This document shows, piece after piece, positions 49,986-57,559 of a DNA stretch of 64,000 nt. Numbering within the stretch: position 1 is the stretch's first letter; every line of letters starts with the position of its first letter. This DNA is from Parvibaculum sp039973015 (GTDB taxonomy: Bacteria; Pseudomonadota; Alphaproteobacteria; Parvibaculales; Parvibaculaceae): NCBI RefSeq assembly GCF_039973015.1, contig NZ_JBDWLT010000008.1, forward strand, positions 186,001 through 250,000, given 5' to 3'. Under the pieces are notes generated by a model. That model did not search any database, was not told where the DNA came from, and saw nothing but the letters and a program-made list of their open reading frames with translations. The translations under genes and the position numbers were made by a program.

Positions 49986-50413
49986 GGTTTGTGCCCCTCG
50001 TCCCGGGGCACGGCTTGCGCCGGCCCCGGGGTATTGGTGGCCGCGGAAAGCCGAGCTGCCATAGCGTGGGGGGCAAGGGGTCGCTGGCAACTCTTCCGCT
50101 GCCACCGCCAGACGCGCTCGGGGTGCGCGCCGAGGTGGGTGCCGGGTGCGAATGCCAAGGTGGTAAGGGGACGCTCCACCGTAAACATCCGCATCTGGCG
50201 GTTAGTCTTTATCAGCCTGGAACAGCTATCTGATTTTGTCCGGCCGGGGCTTGGGGGCAATAGACCGAACGCAACCCGACACAGCGACAGTAGAACAGAG
50301 AACCCGTTCCGAAAAGAAGATTCGTCCGTAGACGCACGATTCTACCCAGGCTGTCCCGCTGCGGGACAAACCTCGATAGACGACACTATAAATGCCTTCA
50401 AAATGTGCGTTCT
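49986..50413. other. Unassigned 428-base intergenic region
   Basis: I see no convincing gene here. The left part is GC-rich with hairpin potential, starting GTGCCCC-N7-GGGGCAC (about 49990-50010) just after the permease stop, which could act in termination. The right part is more AT-rich and holds a TCCCGCTGCGGGA palindrome near 50360. Open frames on both strands lack ribosome sites and homology. It could hide a structured RNA or decayed sequence. Confidence 0.4.
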
Positions 50414-51283
50414 CTAATGGGGAACATCACCCGCGACAGTCGTGCGATGCATGACGCGCAGATGTCCGTCATAGCCGCCATCCGCATAGTGCAACGTGCA
50501 GCGATTGTCCCACATGGTCAGCATCTCCGGCTGCCAGCAATGCCGGTAAACGAATTCATCTTTTGTCATGTGATTGTAAAGAAAGCCGAGCAGTGCCGCC
50601 GATTCTTCGTGTGTCATGCCCTCGATGCCGACGGTATAAACGGGACTCGCATAAAGCGCCTTGCGCCCTGTTACCGGATGTGTCCGCACCAGCGGATGCG
50701 GGCAAGTCTTCTCCGCTTCCTTACTGACAATAATCTTCATTGTCCGCGCTTCCTTCTCCTGCGCGAAGATACCTTCGGTACCATATGGCAGCGCAGCGCT
50801 ATGGATCGCGACTAGACCATCCAGCATGCCCTTCATCTTGTCAGAAAGCGCGTCATAGGCGCGGGTGCAATCCGCATAAAGCGTGTCTCCCCCTACTGGA
50901 GGCACAACCTTGGAATGAAGAATGGTAGCGGCGGGTGGCTCTTCCTGAAAGCTCCAGTCGGAGTGCCAGCCCGCACCGAAGTTTCGCGCCTTTTCATCCG
51001 GCTCGCGGCGAAGCTCGAGAATATGCGGGCGGTCCTCCATCGGCGCGATGAAGGGGTCGTGGCCAAAGGGACCAATCTGGAGCGTAAACGCCTCCAGCTC
51101 ATCATGGCTGAGCGGCTGACCGGGAAACCAGATGACGGCATGATCGGCCCAGGCTTGCTTCACCTCCGCCAGAATATCCGCTGATAAAGGTTTCGAGAGA
51201 TCGAGGCCGGTGATTTCCGCCCCGAAACCCCTCTCGTTCGGTCTCACATGAATGTGTCTCGTCCGCGTAGCGTTTTGCGACAT
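50414..51283 (-). CDS. TauD/TfdA-family Fe(II)/2-oxoglutarate dioxygenase 2
   Basis: A 289-residue dioxygenase. The iron ligands are H107 and D109 (GWHSDWSF) with the distal His in NRCTLHYADGGYDGH; the 2-oxoglutarate-binding Arg is in RVMHRTTV. Sequence is clearly distinct from dioxygenase 1 (for example FTLQIGPFGHDPF instead of FARQFGELEVHPF), so the substrate may differ. It is 65 bases downstream of dioxygenase 3 on the same strand, in a likely operon read away from the Crp/Fnr regulator. Confidence 0.9.
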   Translation of the reverse strand: MSQNATRTRHIHVRPNERGFGAEITGLDLSKPLSADILAEVKQAWADHAVIWFPGQPLSHDELEAFTLQIGPFGHDPFIAPMEDRPHILELRREPDEKARNFGAGWHSDWSFQEEPPAATILHSKVVPPVGGDTLYADCTRAYDALSDKMKGMLDGLVAIHSAALPYGTEGIFAQEKEARTMKIIVSKEAEKTCPHPLVRTHPVTGRKALYASPVYTVGIEGMTHEESAALLGFLYNHMTKDEFVYRHCWQPEMLTMWDNRCTLHYADGGYDGHLRVMHRTTVAGDVPH

Positions 51284-51348
51284 GGCTTTCCCTCCCTGCC
51301 CTGTTTGCCGGGCTTTGAGGAGAGAGTGCCATATCGCGGAGAGTTGCT

Positions 51349-52188
51349 CTACTGAAGCGGCACCCCGCTAATCGTGATGCGGTGCATCAGGCGCTTTTCA
51401 CCGTGATAGTCGTTCACTGCGAAATGCCACGTCGCACGATTGTCCCAGAAAGCGACCGAGCCTTCACGCCACTCGAACCGGCAGGTGAATTCCGGGCTTG
51501 CGGCATGGGCATAGAGATATTCCAGGAGGGATTTGCTCTCCGCCCACGTCCAGCCCTCGAAATGGGTCGTGAAGGCCGCGTTCACGTAAAGCGCCTTGCG
51601 CCCGCTCAGCGGATGCGTGATGACGACCGGGTGCACCGCCTCGCCGACCATGCTCTCGCCCTTGAAGCCCGAGGCCTGATCGCTGGACTTGTAGGCACCG
51701 GCGGTACCGAAGACGTGCGCATTCGAATGCACGGCCTTCAAGCCTTCGAGCGTTTTCTTGAGTCCGTCCGACAGGCCTTCATAGGCCTTGTACATATCGG
51801 CGAAGAGCGTATCGCCGCCTGTCTCCGGCAATTCCCGGGCAACAAGGATTGACCCCATCGCAGGCGCGGCATCATAGGAATGGTCGGTGTGCCAGCCGCC
51901 GCCGATATTCACCTTCTGCTCCTTCTCCTTCCGCACTTCTGCAATTTCGGGGTATTCGCCATTGGCGGGGAAGAATTTGTTGATGTCGATCTCGCCCCAG
52001 CGGCGCGCAAAGGCAATGTGTTCTTCCGGCGTCAGCGTCTGGTCGCGGAAAAAGATCACGCCATAATCACGATAGGCTGCACGGATTGTCTCCATGTCGC
52101 TATTGCTCGGATTGGCGAGATCGACGCCAAGAACCTCGGCTCCGCAGCCGGGTGTGACCTTCCTGATGGTTGCCGTCTGGCGTTCCAT
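51349..52188 (-). CDS. TauD/TfdA-family Fe(II)/2-oxoglutarate dioxygenase 3
   Basis: A 279-residue dioxygenase. The iron ligands are H100 and D102 (GWHTDHSY) with the distal His in NRATWHFAVNDYHGEKR; the Arg for 2-oxoglutarate is in LMHRITI. FARRWGEIDINKFFP and PLSGRKALYVN are family markers. First gene of the 3-2 operon, divergent from a Crp/Fnr regulator with the perfect palindrome TTGTTACCTAGGTAACAA between. Substrate unknown; TfdA/TauD-like cleavage of an ether, sulfonate or related acid is a reasonable guess. Confidence 0.9.
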   Translation of the reverse strand: MERQTATIRKVTPGCGAEVLGVDLANPSNSDMETIRAAYRDYGVIFFRDQTLTPEEHIAFARRWGEIDINKFFPANGEYPEIAEVRKEKEQKVNIGGGWHTDHSYDAAPAMGSILVARELPETGGDTLFADMYKAYEGLSDGLKKTLEGLKAVHSNAHVFGTAGAYKSSDQASGFKGESMVGEAVHPVVITHPLSGRKALYVNAAFTTHFEGWTWAESKSLLEYLYAHAASPEFTCRFEWREGSVAFWDNRATWHFAVNDYHGEKRLMHRITISGVPLQ

Positions 52189-52243
52189 GATTTTCCTCCC
52201 GTGGCATTTCCTCCCTTGAGAATATGCCCGGCAGAGCGCAACA

Positions 52244-52261
52244 TTGTTACCTAGGTAACAA
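52244..52261. promoter_or_regulatory. Perfect 18-bp palindrome, Crp/Fnr-type operator candidate
   Basis: TTGTTACCT-AGGTAACAA, fully symmetrical, located 12 bases upstream of the Crp/Fnr start codon and 55 bases from the divergent dioxygenase 3 start. It differs from canonical FNR (TTGAT-N4-ATCAA) and CRP (TGTGA-N6-TCACA) sites but has the expected size and symmetry. Confidence 0.65.
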
Positions 52262-52272
52262 TTTATGAATCC

Positions 52273-52974
52273 ATGCGATCAAATTCGGATCGGCAACGGA
52301 TTGCCGAAACTTTCAGCAAAAACGGATGGTTCTCCCGCTGCCCGGCGAGGCTGCGAGAAGCGATAGCCGCCCATGCCCAAATCACCTGGGCAGAGACAGG
52401 GCACTGGATCTACGACACAGGAGACGAGGCGCACGGCCTTTACGGTGTCCTTTCCGGATCGGTCAAGACCCATGTCGTGCTCGATAATGGCGAGAGCGTA
52501 CCGATCAGCATCTCAGGGCCCGGCACCGTTTTTGGCTATGCGGCGCAGGTACTCAGAGGTCGGCGCGTGACGACCGCCATTGCGAGGGAACGCTCCGAGA
52601 TCATTTTCATTCCGCAGCGCGCGCTCGCTGCCATTGTGCGGGATATGCCGGAACTCTGGCTGCATTTCGCGGAACTGGCGACAGAGCAGCTTGTGTGGGC
52701 CGCGCGCGCCTATGCGGAACGCCTGCGGCTCCCCCCGCGCGCCCAGATCGCAAGCCGCCTCTACCTCTATACGTTCCCTTGGGGCGACGGCGGCCCTGCG
52801 GTCCTTCCCATCACCCAGAGCGAGCTATCGGAACTGACCGGCTTTTCGCGGAAAACTGTAAATCTCATTCTGAGAGACCTCGAAAAACACAAGCTCATCG
52901 AAACCGGATATCGCCATATCCACGTCATCGACCCGGCAGGCCTGCAACGGATCGCTCTGGCGCCCGCCGAATAA
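52273..52974 (+). CDS. Crp/Fnr-family transcriptional regulator
   Basis: A 233-residue regulator: a cyclic-nucleotide-type beta-barrel at residues about 20-130 (GLYGVLSGSVKTHVVLDNGES...), a dimer helix, and a C-terminal winged helix with recognition segment ELTGFSRKTVNLILRDLEKHKL. No N-terminal Fe-S Cys cluster of Fnr type is seen (only C23), so oxygen sensing is unlikely; the effector is unknown. The ATG 52273 has no Shine-Dalgarno, and an in-frame stop (52252-52254) bars longer forms. It probably controls the divergent dioxygenases and itself through the palindrome just upstream. Confidence 0.88.
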   Translation: MRSNSDRQRIAETFSKNGWFSRCPARLREAIAAHAQITWAETGHWIYDTGDEAHGLYGVLSGSVKTHVVLDNGESVPISISGPGTVFGYAAQVLRGRRVTTAIARERSEIIFIPQRALAAIVRDMPELWLHFAELATEQLVWAARAYAERLRLPPRAQIASRLYLYTFPWGDGGPAVLPITQSELSELTGFSRKTVNLILRDLEKHKLIETGYRHIHVIDPAGLQRIALAPAE

Positions 52975-52977
52975 AAA

Positions 52978-53003
52978 AGCCCGCACCGTTCCCGGCGCGG
53001 GCT
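52978..53003. terminator. Terminator between Crp/Fnr and nitronate monooxygenase genes
   Basis: Arms AGCCCGC (52978-52984) and GCGGGCT (52997-53003), with an A-run on the left that gives a T-run for the convergent minus-strand gene; the plus-strand tail is TCTCGCC, so it is stronger for the minus strand. Confidence 0.65.
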
Positions 53004-53024
53004 TCTCGCCATTTGTTTTTGCGG

Positions 53025-54023
53025 CTACTCGGCTGCCTGCGCCACCGAGATGCCCGCCATGCGATTGAGGCGCGTCTTGATGATGGCTTCGGCTTCCGAA
53101 ACCATGCGCGTCACGAGTTCCTGGCACGACGGGATGTCGTGGATCAGGCCCTGCACCATGCCGGCAGACCAGATGCCGTGATCGGGATCACCTTGCTCGT
53201 AGACAACTCGGCCGCGCGCGCCCGCCACGAGATGCGCAATATCCTCGATCTTTGCGCCGCCCTTCTTCTCGATCTCCACCACTTCCTGGCTCACGGCATT
53301 TCTCGCCACTCGGGCCGTGTTGTGCAGTGTGCGGAAGATGAGATCGGTCGAGCGCTCGTCATTGGCGACGATCTGCTCCTTCACCTTCTGATGGATGGCG
53401 CTTTCCTTGGTGCACATGAAGCGCGTACCCATATTCACGCCTTCAGCACCCAGCGCAAGCGCGGCAACGAGACCGCGCGCATCGCCGAAGCCACCCGACG
53501 CGATCATCGGAATCTTCACCTTGTCGGCCGCGGCCGGGATCAGGATCAGGCCCGGAATGTCGTCTTCACCCGGATGGCCCGCGCATTCAAAACCGTCAAT
53601 CGAGATCGCATCGACGCCCATGCGTTCGGCGGATAGCGCATGGCGAACGGCCGTGCACTTGTGAATGACCTTGATGCCATGTTCCTTGAAGTGATTGACG
53701 TGTTCCTGCGGCTTGTAGCCCGCGGTTTCGACAATCTTCACGCCCGACTCGATGATCGCCTGGCGGTACTCCGCATAGGGCGGCGGCTTCAAGGCGGGCA
53801 GGATGGTCAGGTTCACACCGAAAGGCCGGTCTGTCAGGCCCTTGCACTTCTCGATTTCCTTGCGCAGGTCATCAGGTGTCGGCTGCGTCAGCGCGGTAAT
53901 GAAGCCCAGCGCACCGGCATTGGCCACTGCCGCCACAAGCTCCGCCCGGCCGACCCACTGCATGCCGCCTTGCACGATCGGGTGTTCGACCCCGAACAGT
54001 TCCGTGAATCTGGTTTTGAGCAC
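53025..54023 (-). CDS. Nitronate monooxygenase-like flavoprotein (1)
   Basis: A 332-residue FMN TIM-barrel enzyme of the nitronate monooxygenase/2-nitropropane dioxygenase family. HPIVQGGMQWVG (about residues 14-25), GFITALTQ, the FMN-phosphate motifs ASGGFGDARGLVAAL and GAEGVNMGTRFMCTKES, and the EHGIKVIHKCTA segment are all in place. In bacteria such proteins oxidise nitronates (for example 3-nitropropionate) or act as enoyl reductases; the true substrate is unknown. Divergent from a LysR regulator across 225 bases, which probably controls it. Confidence 0.87.
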   Translation of the reverse strand: MLKTRFTELFGVEHPIVQGGMQWVGRAELVAAVANAGALGFITALTQPTPDDLRKEIEKCKGLTDRPFGVNLTILPALKPPPYAEYRQAIIESGVKIVETAGYKPQEHVNHFKEHGIKVIHKCTAVRHALSAERMGVDAISIDGFECAGHPGEDDIPGLILIPAAADKVKIPMIASGGFGDARGLVAALALGAEGVNMGTRFMCTKESAIHQKVKEQIVANDERSTDLIFRTLHNTARVARNAVSQEVVEIEKKGGAKIEDIAHLVAGARGRVVYEQGDPDHGIWSAGMVQGLIHDIPSCQELVTRMVSEAEAIIKTRLNRMAGISVAQAAE

Positions 54024-54238
54024 GTTCTCTCTCCCTCAATGAAGTCCGGCCTCTTCGGGGCCGTCTCCGTCAATTCGCCGATGCCGAAAGTTCTAGCAGA
54101 TGCGCCGAGCCGATTGCACGTCGCGAATCCATTGCAAACATTGGAAAATGCCTTGCCGCAGCGTCGCCCAAGGCTTCCCAAATGCTTGAAATGACGGGAA
54201 AACCGGCGCACTCTGCCGATCCAAGATCAAACATCAGA

Positions 54239-54256
54239 TTGTTCAAGCATGAACAA
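54239..54256. promoter_or_regulatory. Palindrome across the start codon of the LysR gene at 54249
   Basis: Perfect arms TTGTTCA and TGAACAA with an AGCA centre; the ATG (54249-54251) lies inside it. It is in the divergent region of the nitronate monooxygenase-like gene and could be the LysR binding site or an autoregulatory operator. Confidence 0.5.
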
Positions 54257-55160
54257 CGACGCCAATTGGGACGCCTACCGGATTTTCCTCGCGGTAGTGG
54301 ACACGCAAAGCCTTTCCGGCGCTGGGCGGCGGCTGAAGCTGAGCCACGCCACGGTGGGGCGCCATATCGCCACGCTTGAGAAGCGTCTCGGCGCGAAGCT
54401 CTTCGTGCGCGAGCCGACCGGATATGCGCTGACCGGTGCGGGCGAGCGGCTGCGCGCTGAAGTGGAACCGATGTCGCTCGCTGCCGAGCGCGCGCTCCAC
54501 GCGGCGCTCGGTGCGGATGGCGAAGCACAGGGGCTTGTCCGTGTCGCCATTCCCCACAGTCTCGCCTCCTACTGGTTCATGCCCTATCTCGCGGAATTCC
54601 AGAGCCGTCATCCGGGCATCGAAATCGAAATCGTGAACGAGGTGACGCAGGTTTCGGTGAAGCGGCGCGATGCCGACATCGTGATCCGCCCCTATGGGCC
54701 CGGCCGCGAGAATGTCGTTGGCCGCAAGATCGGCCGCATCGGCGTCGGCTTCTATGCGTCGCGCTCATACGCGGAGCGGTTCGGTCTGCCCTCGAAGCGC
54801 GAAGAGTGGAAGGATCACAGCGTTGTGGGCTTCGGGGGCCGCGCGGCGGAAGTGGAGCTTGCGGACTGGCTCGCCCATGTGACCCAAGGCGCGCGCATTG
54901 CGTTGCGCTGCTTTTCGGACGCCGACCTCGTGCAAGCCGTGCGCGCGGGCGTAGGCATTTCCACGCTCGTCTGCCTCACCGGCGACCATTACCCGGACCT
55001 CATCCGCATCGCGCCGCAAAAGCTGGCGAACGGTACGGAAATGTGGCTCCTCGCCCATCCTGACCTGCGCGACACGGCGCCTGTGCGCGCGGTCATCGAC
55101 TTCCTTGGCGAGAAGGCAAAGATCGACCGCGACCGCCTTTCGGGCCGCAACGCGGGCTGA
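54249..55160 (+). CDS. LysR-family transcriptional regulator (1)
   Basis: A 303-residue regulator. The N-terminal winged HTH (residues about 8-65: YRIFLAVVDTQSLSGAGRRLKLSHATVGRHI) is followed by the periplasmic-binding-protein-like effector domain (about 90-290). No Shine-Dalgarno precedes the ATG; a perfect TTGTTCA-N4-TGAACAA palindrome covers it. It is divergent from nitronate monooxygenase 1 and 93 bases upstream of a second flavoprotein gene of the same type, so it may regulate both. Effector unknown. Confidence 0.87.
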   Translation: MNNDANWDAYRIFLAVVDTQSLSGAGRRLKLSHATVGRHIATLEKRLGAKLFVREPTGYALTGAGERLRAEVEPMSLAAERALHAALGADGEAQGLVRVAIPHSLASYWFMPYLAEFQSRHPGIEIEIVNEVTQVSVKRRDADIVIRPYGPGRENVVGRKIGRIGVGFYASRSYAERFGLPSKREEWKDHSVVGFGGRAAEVELADWLAHVTQGARIALRCFSDADLVQAVRAGVGISTLVCLTGDHYPDLIRIAPQKLANGTEMWLLAHPDLRDTAPVRAVIDFLGEKAKIDRDRLSGRNAG

Positions 55161-55252
55161 ACGTTCGCGAACATCGGCATTCGCACCCCTGAACAAGCAG
55201 CATTTGGCATTCCGCGCCATTATGAGCGCGACGAAATTCCGGAGGAAAATCC

Positions 55253-56260
55253 ATGGCCCTGCCCGATATCCTGAAAGACAAACTCGAAGTGCCGGTCATC
55301 GGCTCACCGCTCTTTATCGTATCCGGCCCCGAGCTCGTGATTGCCCAGTGCAAGGCAGGCATCGTCGGTTCCTTCCCGGCACTTAACGCGCGGCCCGCAC
55401 ATGTGCTGGAAGAGTGGATCACGCGGATCAAAGGTGAACTCGGCGAATATCAGGCAAAGCATCCCGAAAAGAAGGTCGCACCTTTCGCGGTTAACCAGAT
55501 CTGCCACGCCTCGAATGATCGTCTCGCGCATGACATCGACATCTGCACGAAACTCGAAGTACCGATCATCATCACCTCGCTCCGTCCGCCCGCCGAAGTG
55601 ATTACCGCAGCGCATTCCTACGGTGGCAAGGTGTTCCACGACGTCATCAATGTGAAGCATGCGAAGAAGGCGGCTGAACAGGGCGTGGACGGACTAATCC
55701 TCGTCTGCGCCGGTGCGGGCGGCCATGCGGGTACGCTCTCCCCCTTCGCGCTTGTGCGTGAAGTAAAGCAGTGGTTCCAAGGTACGGTCATTCTTTCAGG
55801 CGCGTTGTCTGATGGGTGGGGTATCGCGGGCGCACTCGCGATGGGTGCGGACCTTGCCTATATGGGCACACGCTTCGTCGCCACGGCGGAAGCAAATGCC
55901 GATCAGGCGTACAAGGATCATCTGATCAAGTATGCCGCTGAAGACATCGTCTACAGCAACCTCTTCACGGGTGTGCATGGCAACTATCTTGCGCCTTCCG
56001 TTGCCGCAGCAGGTCTCGACCCGAACAATCTGCCGGAAGCCGACAAGTCGAAAATGAATTTTGGCTCAGGCGGCAACATGAAACAGAAGGCGTGGAAGGA
56101 CATATGGGGCTCGGGCCAGGGTATCGGCCAGATCGCAGACGCACCACCCGTCGCCGAACTCGTCGACCGGTTGAAGCGCGAATATGCGCAGGCCTGCCGC
56201 GAATTTGCAGCGCGCATGCCCGCCGAGGCGCTGACAGCGGCGAAGGCTGCCGCCGAGTAG
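55253..56260 (+). CDS. Nitronate monooxygenase-like flavoprotein (2)
   Basis: A 335-residue flavin TIM-barrel enzyme of the same superfamily as the protein at 53025, but divergent in sequence. It has SPLFIVSGPELVIAQCKAGIVGSFPALNAR in the first barrel unit, GLILVCAGAGGHAGTLSPFAL in the middle (the His expected for nitronate binding) and LAMGADLAYMGTRFVATAEA at the FMN-phosphate site. It belongs to the branch annotated NAD(P)H-dependent flavin oxidoreductase. CGGAGGAAAA precedes the ATG. Strong terminator downstream. Reaction not assignable from sequence. Confidence 0.87.
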   Translation: MALPDILKDKLEVPVIGSPLFIVSGPELVIAQCKAGIVGSFPALNARPAHVLEEWITRIKGELGEYQAKHPEKKVAPFAVNQICHASNDRLAHDIDICTKLEVPIIITSLRPPAEVITAAHSYGGKVFHDVINVKHAKKAAEQGVDGLILVCAGAGGHAGTLSPFALVREVKQWFQGTVILSGALSDGWGIAGALAMGADLAYMGTRFVATAEANADQAYKDHLIKYAAEDIVYSNLFTGVHGNYLAPSVAAAGLDPNNLPEADKSKMNFGSGGNMKQKAWKDIWGSGQGIGQIADAPPVAELVDRLKREYAQACREFAARMPAEALTAAKAAAE

Positions 56261-56279
56261 GTCTTGCGACAGAAAGAAC

Positions 56280-56311
56280 AAAGGGCGGCGGGGTAAATCC
56301 CGTCGCCCTTT
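56280..56311. terminator. Terminator between convergent flavoprotein and epimerase operons
   Basis: Arms AAAGGGCG (56280-56287) and CGCCCTTT (56304-56311), with GCGGG/CCCGT pairing inside and a TAAAT loop, followed by CTGTTT on the plus strand and an A/T-rich flank on the minus strand. Confidence 0.8.
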
Positions 56312-56329
56312 CTGTTTGACCGCCCCCAA

Positions 56330-56440
56330 TCAGGCGATGTAGCGCGCGAACGTCAGGCTCAGAAGACCGAGCGCGTAGAACGTGAGGGCTGAGGTTGCGA
56401 AGGCGCTGAGAATGCCTTCGATACGATTTGATATCTTCAT
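56330..56440 (-). CDS. 36-residue single-span membrane peptide
   Basis: A very short gene (36 codons plus TGA). The product begins MKISNRIEGILSAF and its rest, ATSALTFYALGLLSLTF, is one hydrophobic span, ending ARYIA. AAGGA lies 8 bases upstream of the ATG. The ATG overlaps the TGA of the upstream epimerase gene (TGATG), a tight translational coupling, and a terminator shared with the convergent gene follows. It may anchor or modulate a membrane complex. No family recognised. Confidence 0.6.
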   Translation of the reverse strand: MKISNRIEGILSAFATSALTFYALGLLSLTFARYIA

Positions 56441-57462
56441 CAGACTGATCCTTTTGCAATAAGAGGAGAGGACGCATTGGCAATCAACGGAGAGGCCGGC
56501 TCGATGCAGCCGAGATCGGCAAGCGTCGTGCGGACGGCGATGTCGAGGGACGTGTGGGGCTCATGACCGAGAAAGGCGACGAGCTTCGAGTTGTCGAGAC
56601 GGAGCGGCTGTTTCCAGAGATAGCGCATCTCACGCATCTCCCTGAAGGTCTCGACAAAGGGTGATAGCAGCGTCAGCGCGAACCAGGGGAGACGCTTCAC
56701 CGGCGCATGGGGTACGCGAGCGGCATAGCGGATCGCATCCACCATCTCCATTCCCTGTTCAAGCCAGTGCCCACCGAAATTGAAAGGCGCAAAACGCGGC
56801 AGCTCGCCAGCGCGCAGGAGAAGCCGCGTCATCGTTTCCGCCATGTCCGGCAGGTAGGCCCAGTTGTGGCCGACATGATGCGGGCCGGGATAGGCGACCG
56901 AGCGGAGCTTCTTGCCCGGTTTCACCAGGCCTTGCGCGAACCAGTTGTTGCCTGCATTGCGGCCGCCGAAGAAATCGCCCGCGCGGAGAATGAGGACGGG
57001 GACGCCCTCCTCCGAGGCTATGCGCAGGCGACGCTCCATCTCGACGCGGAGCTTGCCCTTCTTCGTCTTCGGCTTCTGTGGTGAGTCCTCGCGGATCGCC
57101 GGAAAGGCATCCGAACCGTAGTTGTAGACCGTGCCGGGAAAGGCGATCCGGGCGCCGACGGCTTTCGCAGCGGCAATCGTGTTGTCGAGCATCGGCACCA
57201 CCGTGCCTGCCCAGTTGCGGTAGCCGGGCGGGTTCACGCCATGGACGATCACATCCACGCCCTCCGCCGCGGCGCGGACATCGCTGGCCCGCATCGCGTC
57301 GCCCTTCACCCAATCGATGAAGGGCATATCGGCCATCTGCCGGGCGGCTGCCTTGGGATTGCGGTTGAGGGCGCGGATCTGCCAGCCATGGGCGTGAAGG
57401 GCCTTCGCCATTTCACCGCCGAAGCCGCCGGTCGCGCCGAGAATAAGTGCTGTCGAAGCCAT
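56440..57462 (-). CDS. NAD(P)-dependent epimerase/dehydratase-like reductase
   Basis: A 340-residue extended-SDR-type protein. The nucleotide motif GATGGFGGEM is at residues 9-18; the active-site Tyr-x3-Lys is not obvious, though NYGSDAFP and the region around VEMERRL hold candidates, so it may be an atypical reductase. LRAGDFFGGRNAGNNWFAQG and YLPDMAETMTRLLL are typical of NAD-dependent epimerase/dehydratases. Divergent from a LysR gene with a dyad between them, and co-translated with a 36-residue membrane peptide. Substrate unknown. Confidence 0.82.
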   Translation of the reverse strand: MASTALILGATGGFGGEMAKALHAHGWQIRALNRNPKAAARQMADMPFIDWVKGDAMRASDVRAAAEGVDVIVHGVNPPGYRNWAGTVVPMLDNTIAAAKAVGARIAFPGTVYNYGSDAFPAIREDSPQKPKTKKGKLRVEMERRLRIASEEGVPVLILRAGDFFGGRNAGNNWFAQGLVKPGKKLRSVAYPGPHHVGHNWAYLPDMAETMTRLLLRAGELPRFAPFNFGGHWLEQGMEMVDAIRYAARVPHAPVKRLPWFALTLLSPFVETFREMREMRYLWKQPLRLDNSKLVAFLGHEPHTSLDIAVRTTLADLGCIEPASPLIANASSPLIAKGSV

Positions 57463-57505
57463 GTTTCCGTCTCCAGTCGCCGTTTCGTTGACTGGAGAAT
57501 GGTTT

Positions 57506-57525
57506 ATTCATGTGCGAATATGAAT
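57506..57525. promoter_or_regulatory. LysR-type dyad between the epimerase and LysR genes
   Basis: Perfect arms ATTCAT and ATGAAT around GTGCGAAT, at the -35 edge of the LysR promoter and 44 bases upstream of the epimerase start. Size and position fit a LysR activation or autoregulation site. Confidence 0.55.
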
Positions 57526-57552
57526 TGCCGAAGTTTCGCTAATATGTATACA
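57525..57552 (+). promoter_or_regulatory. Promoter of LysR gene 2, leaderless
   Basis: TTGCCG (57525-57530) and TATACA (57547-57552) with a 16-base spacer. Exactly seven bases later lies the A of the ATG at 57560, and there is no Shine-Dalgarno, so the transcript probably begins at the start codon. Confidence 0.6.
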
Positions 57553-57559
57553 TTTTCGT

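Noticed and set aside
49982..50260. A 92-codon minus-strand frame in the gap after the permease gene
   Set aside because: No ribosome site and no recognisable domain, and it overlaps the permease stop; I left the gap unassigned.
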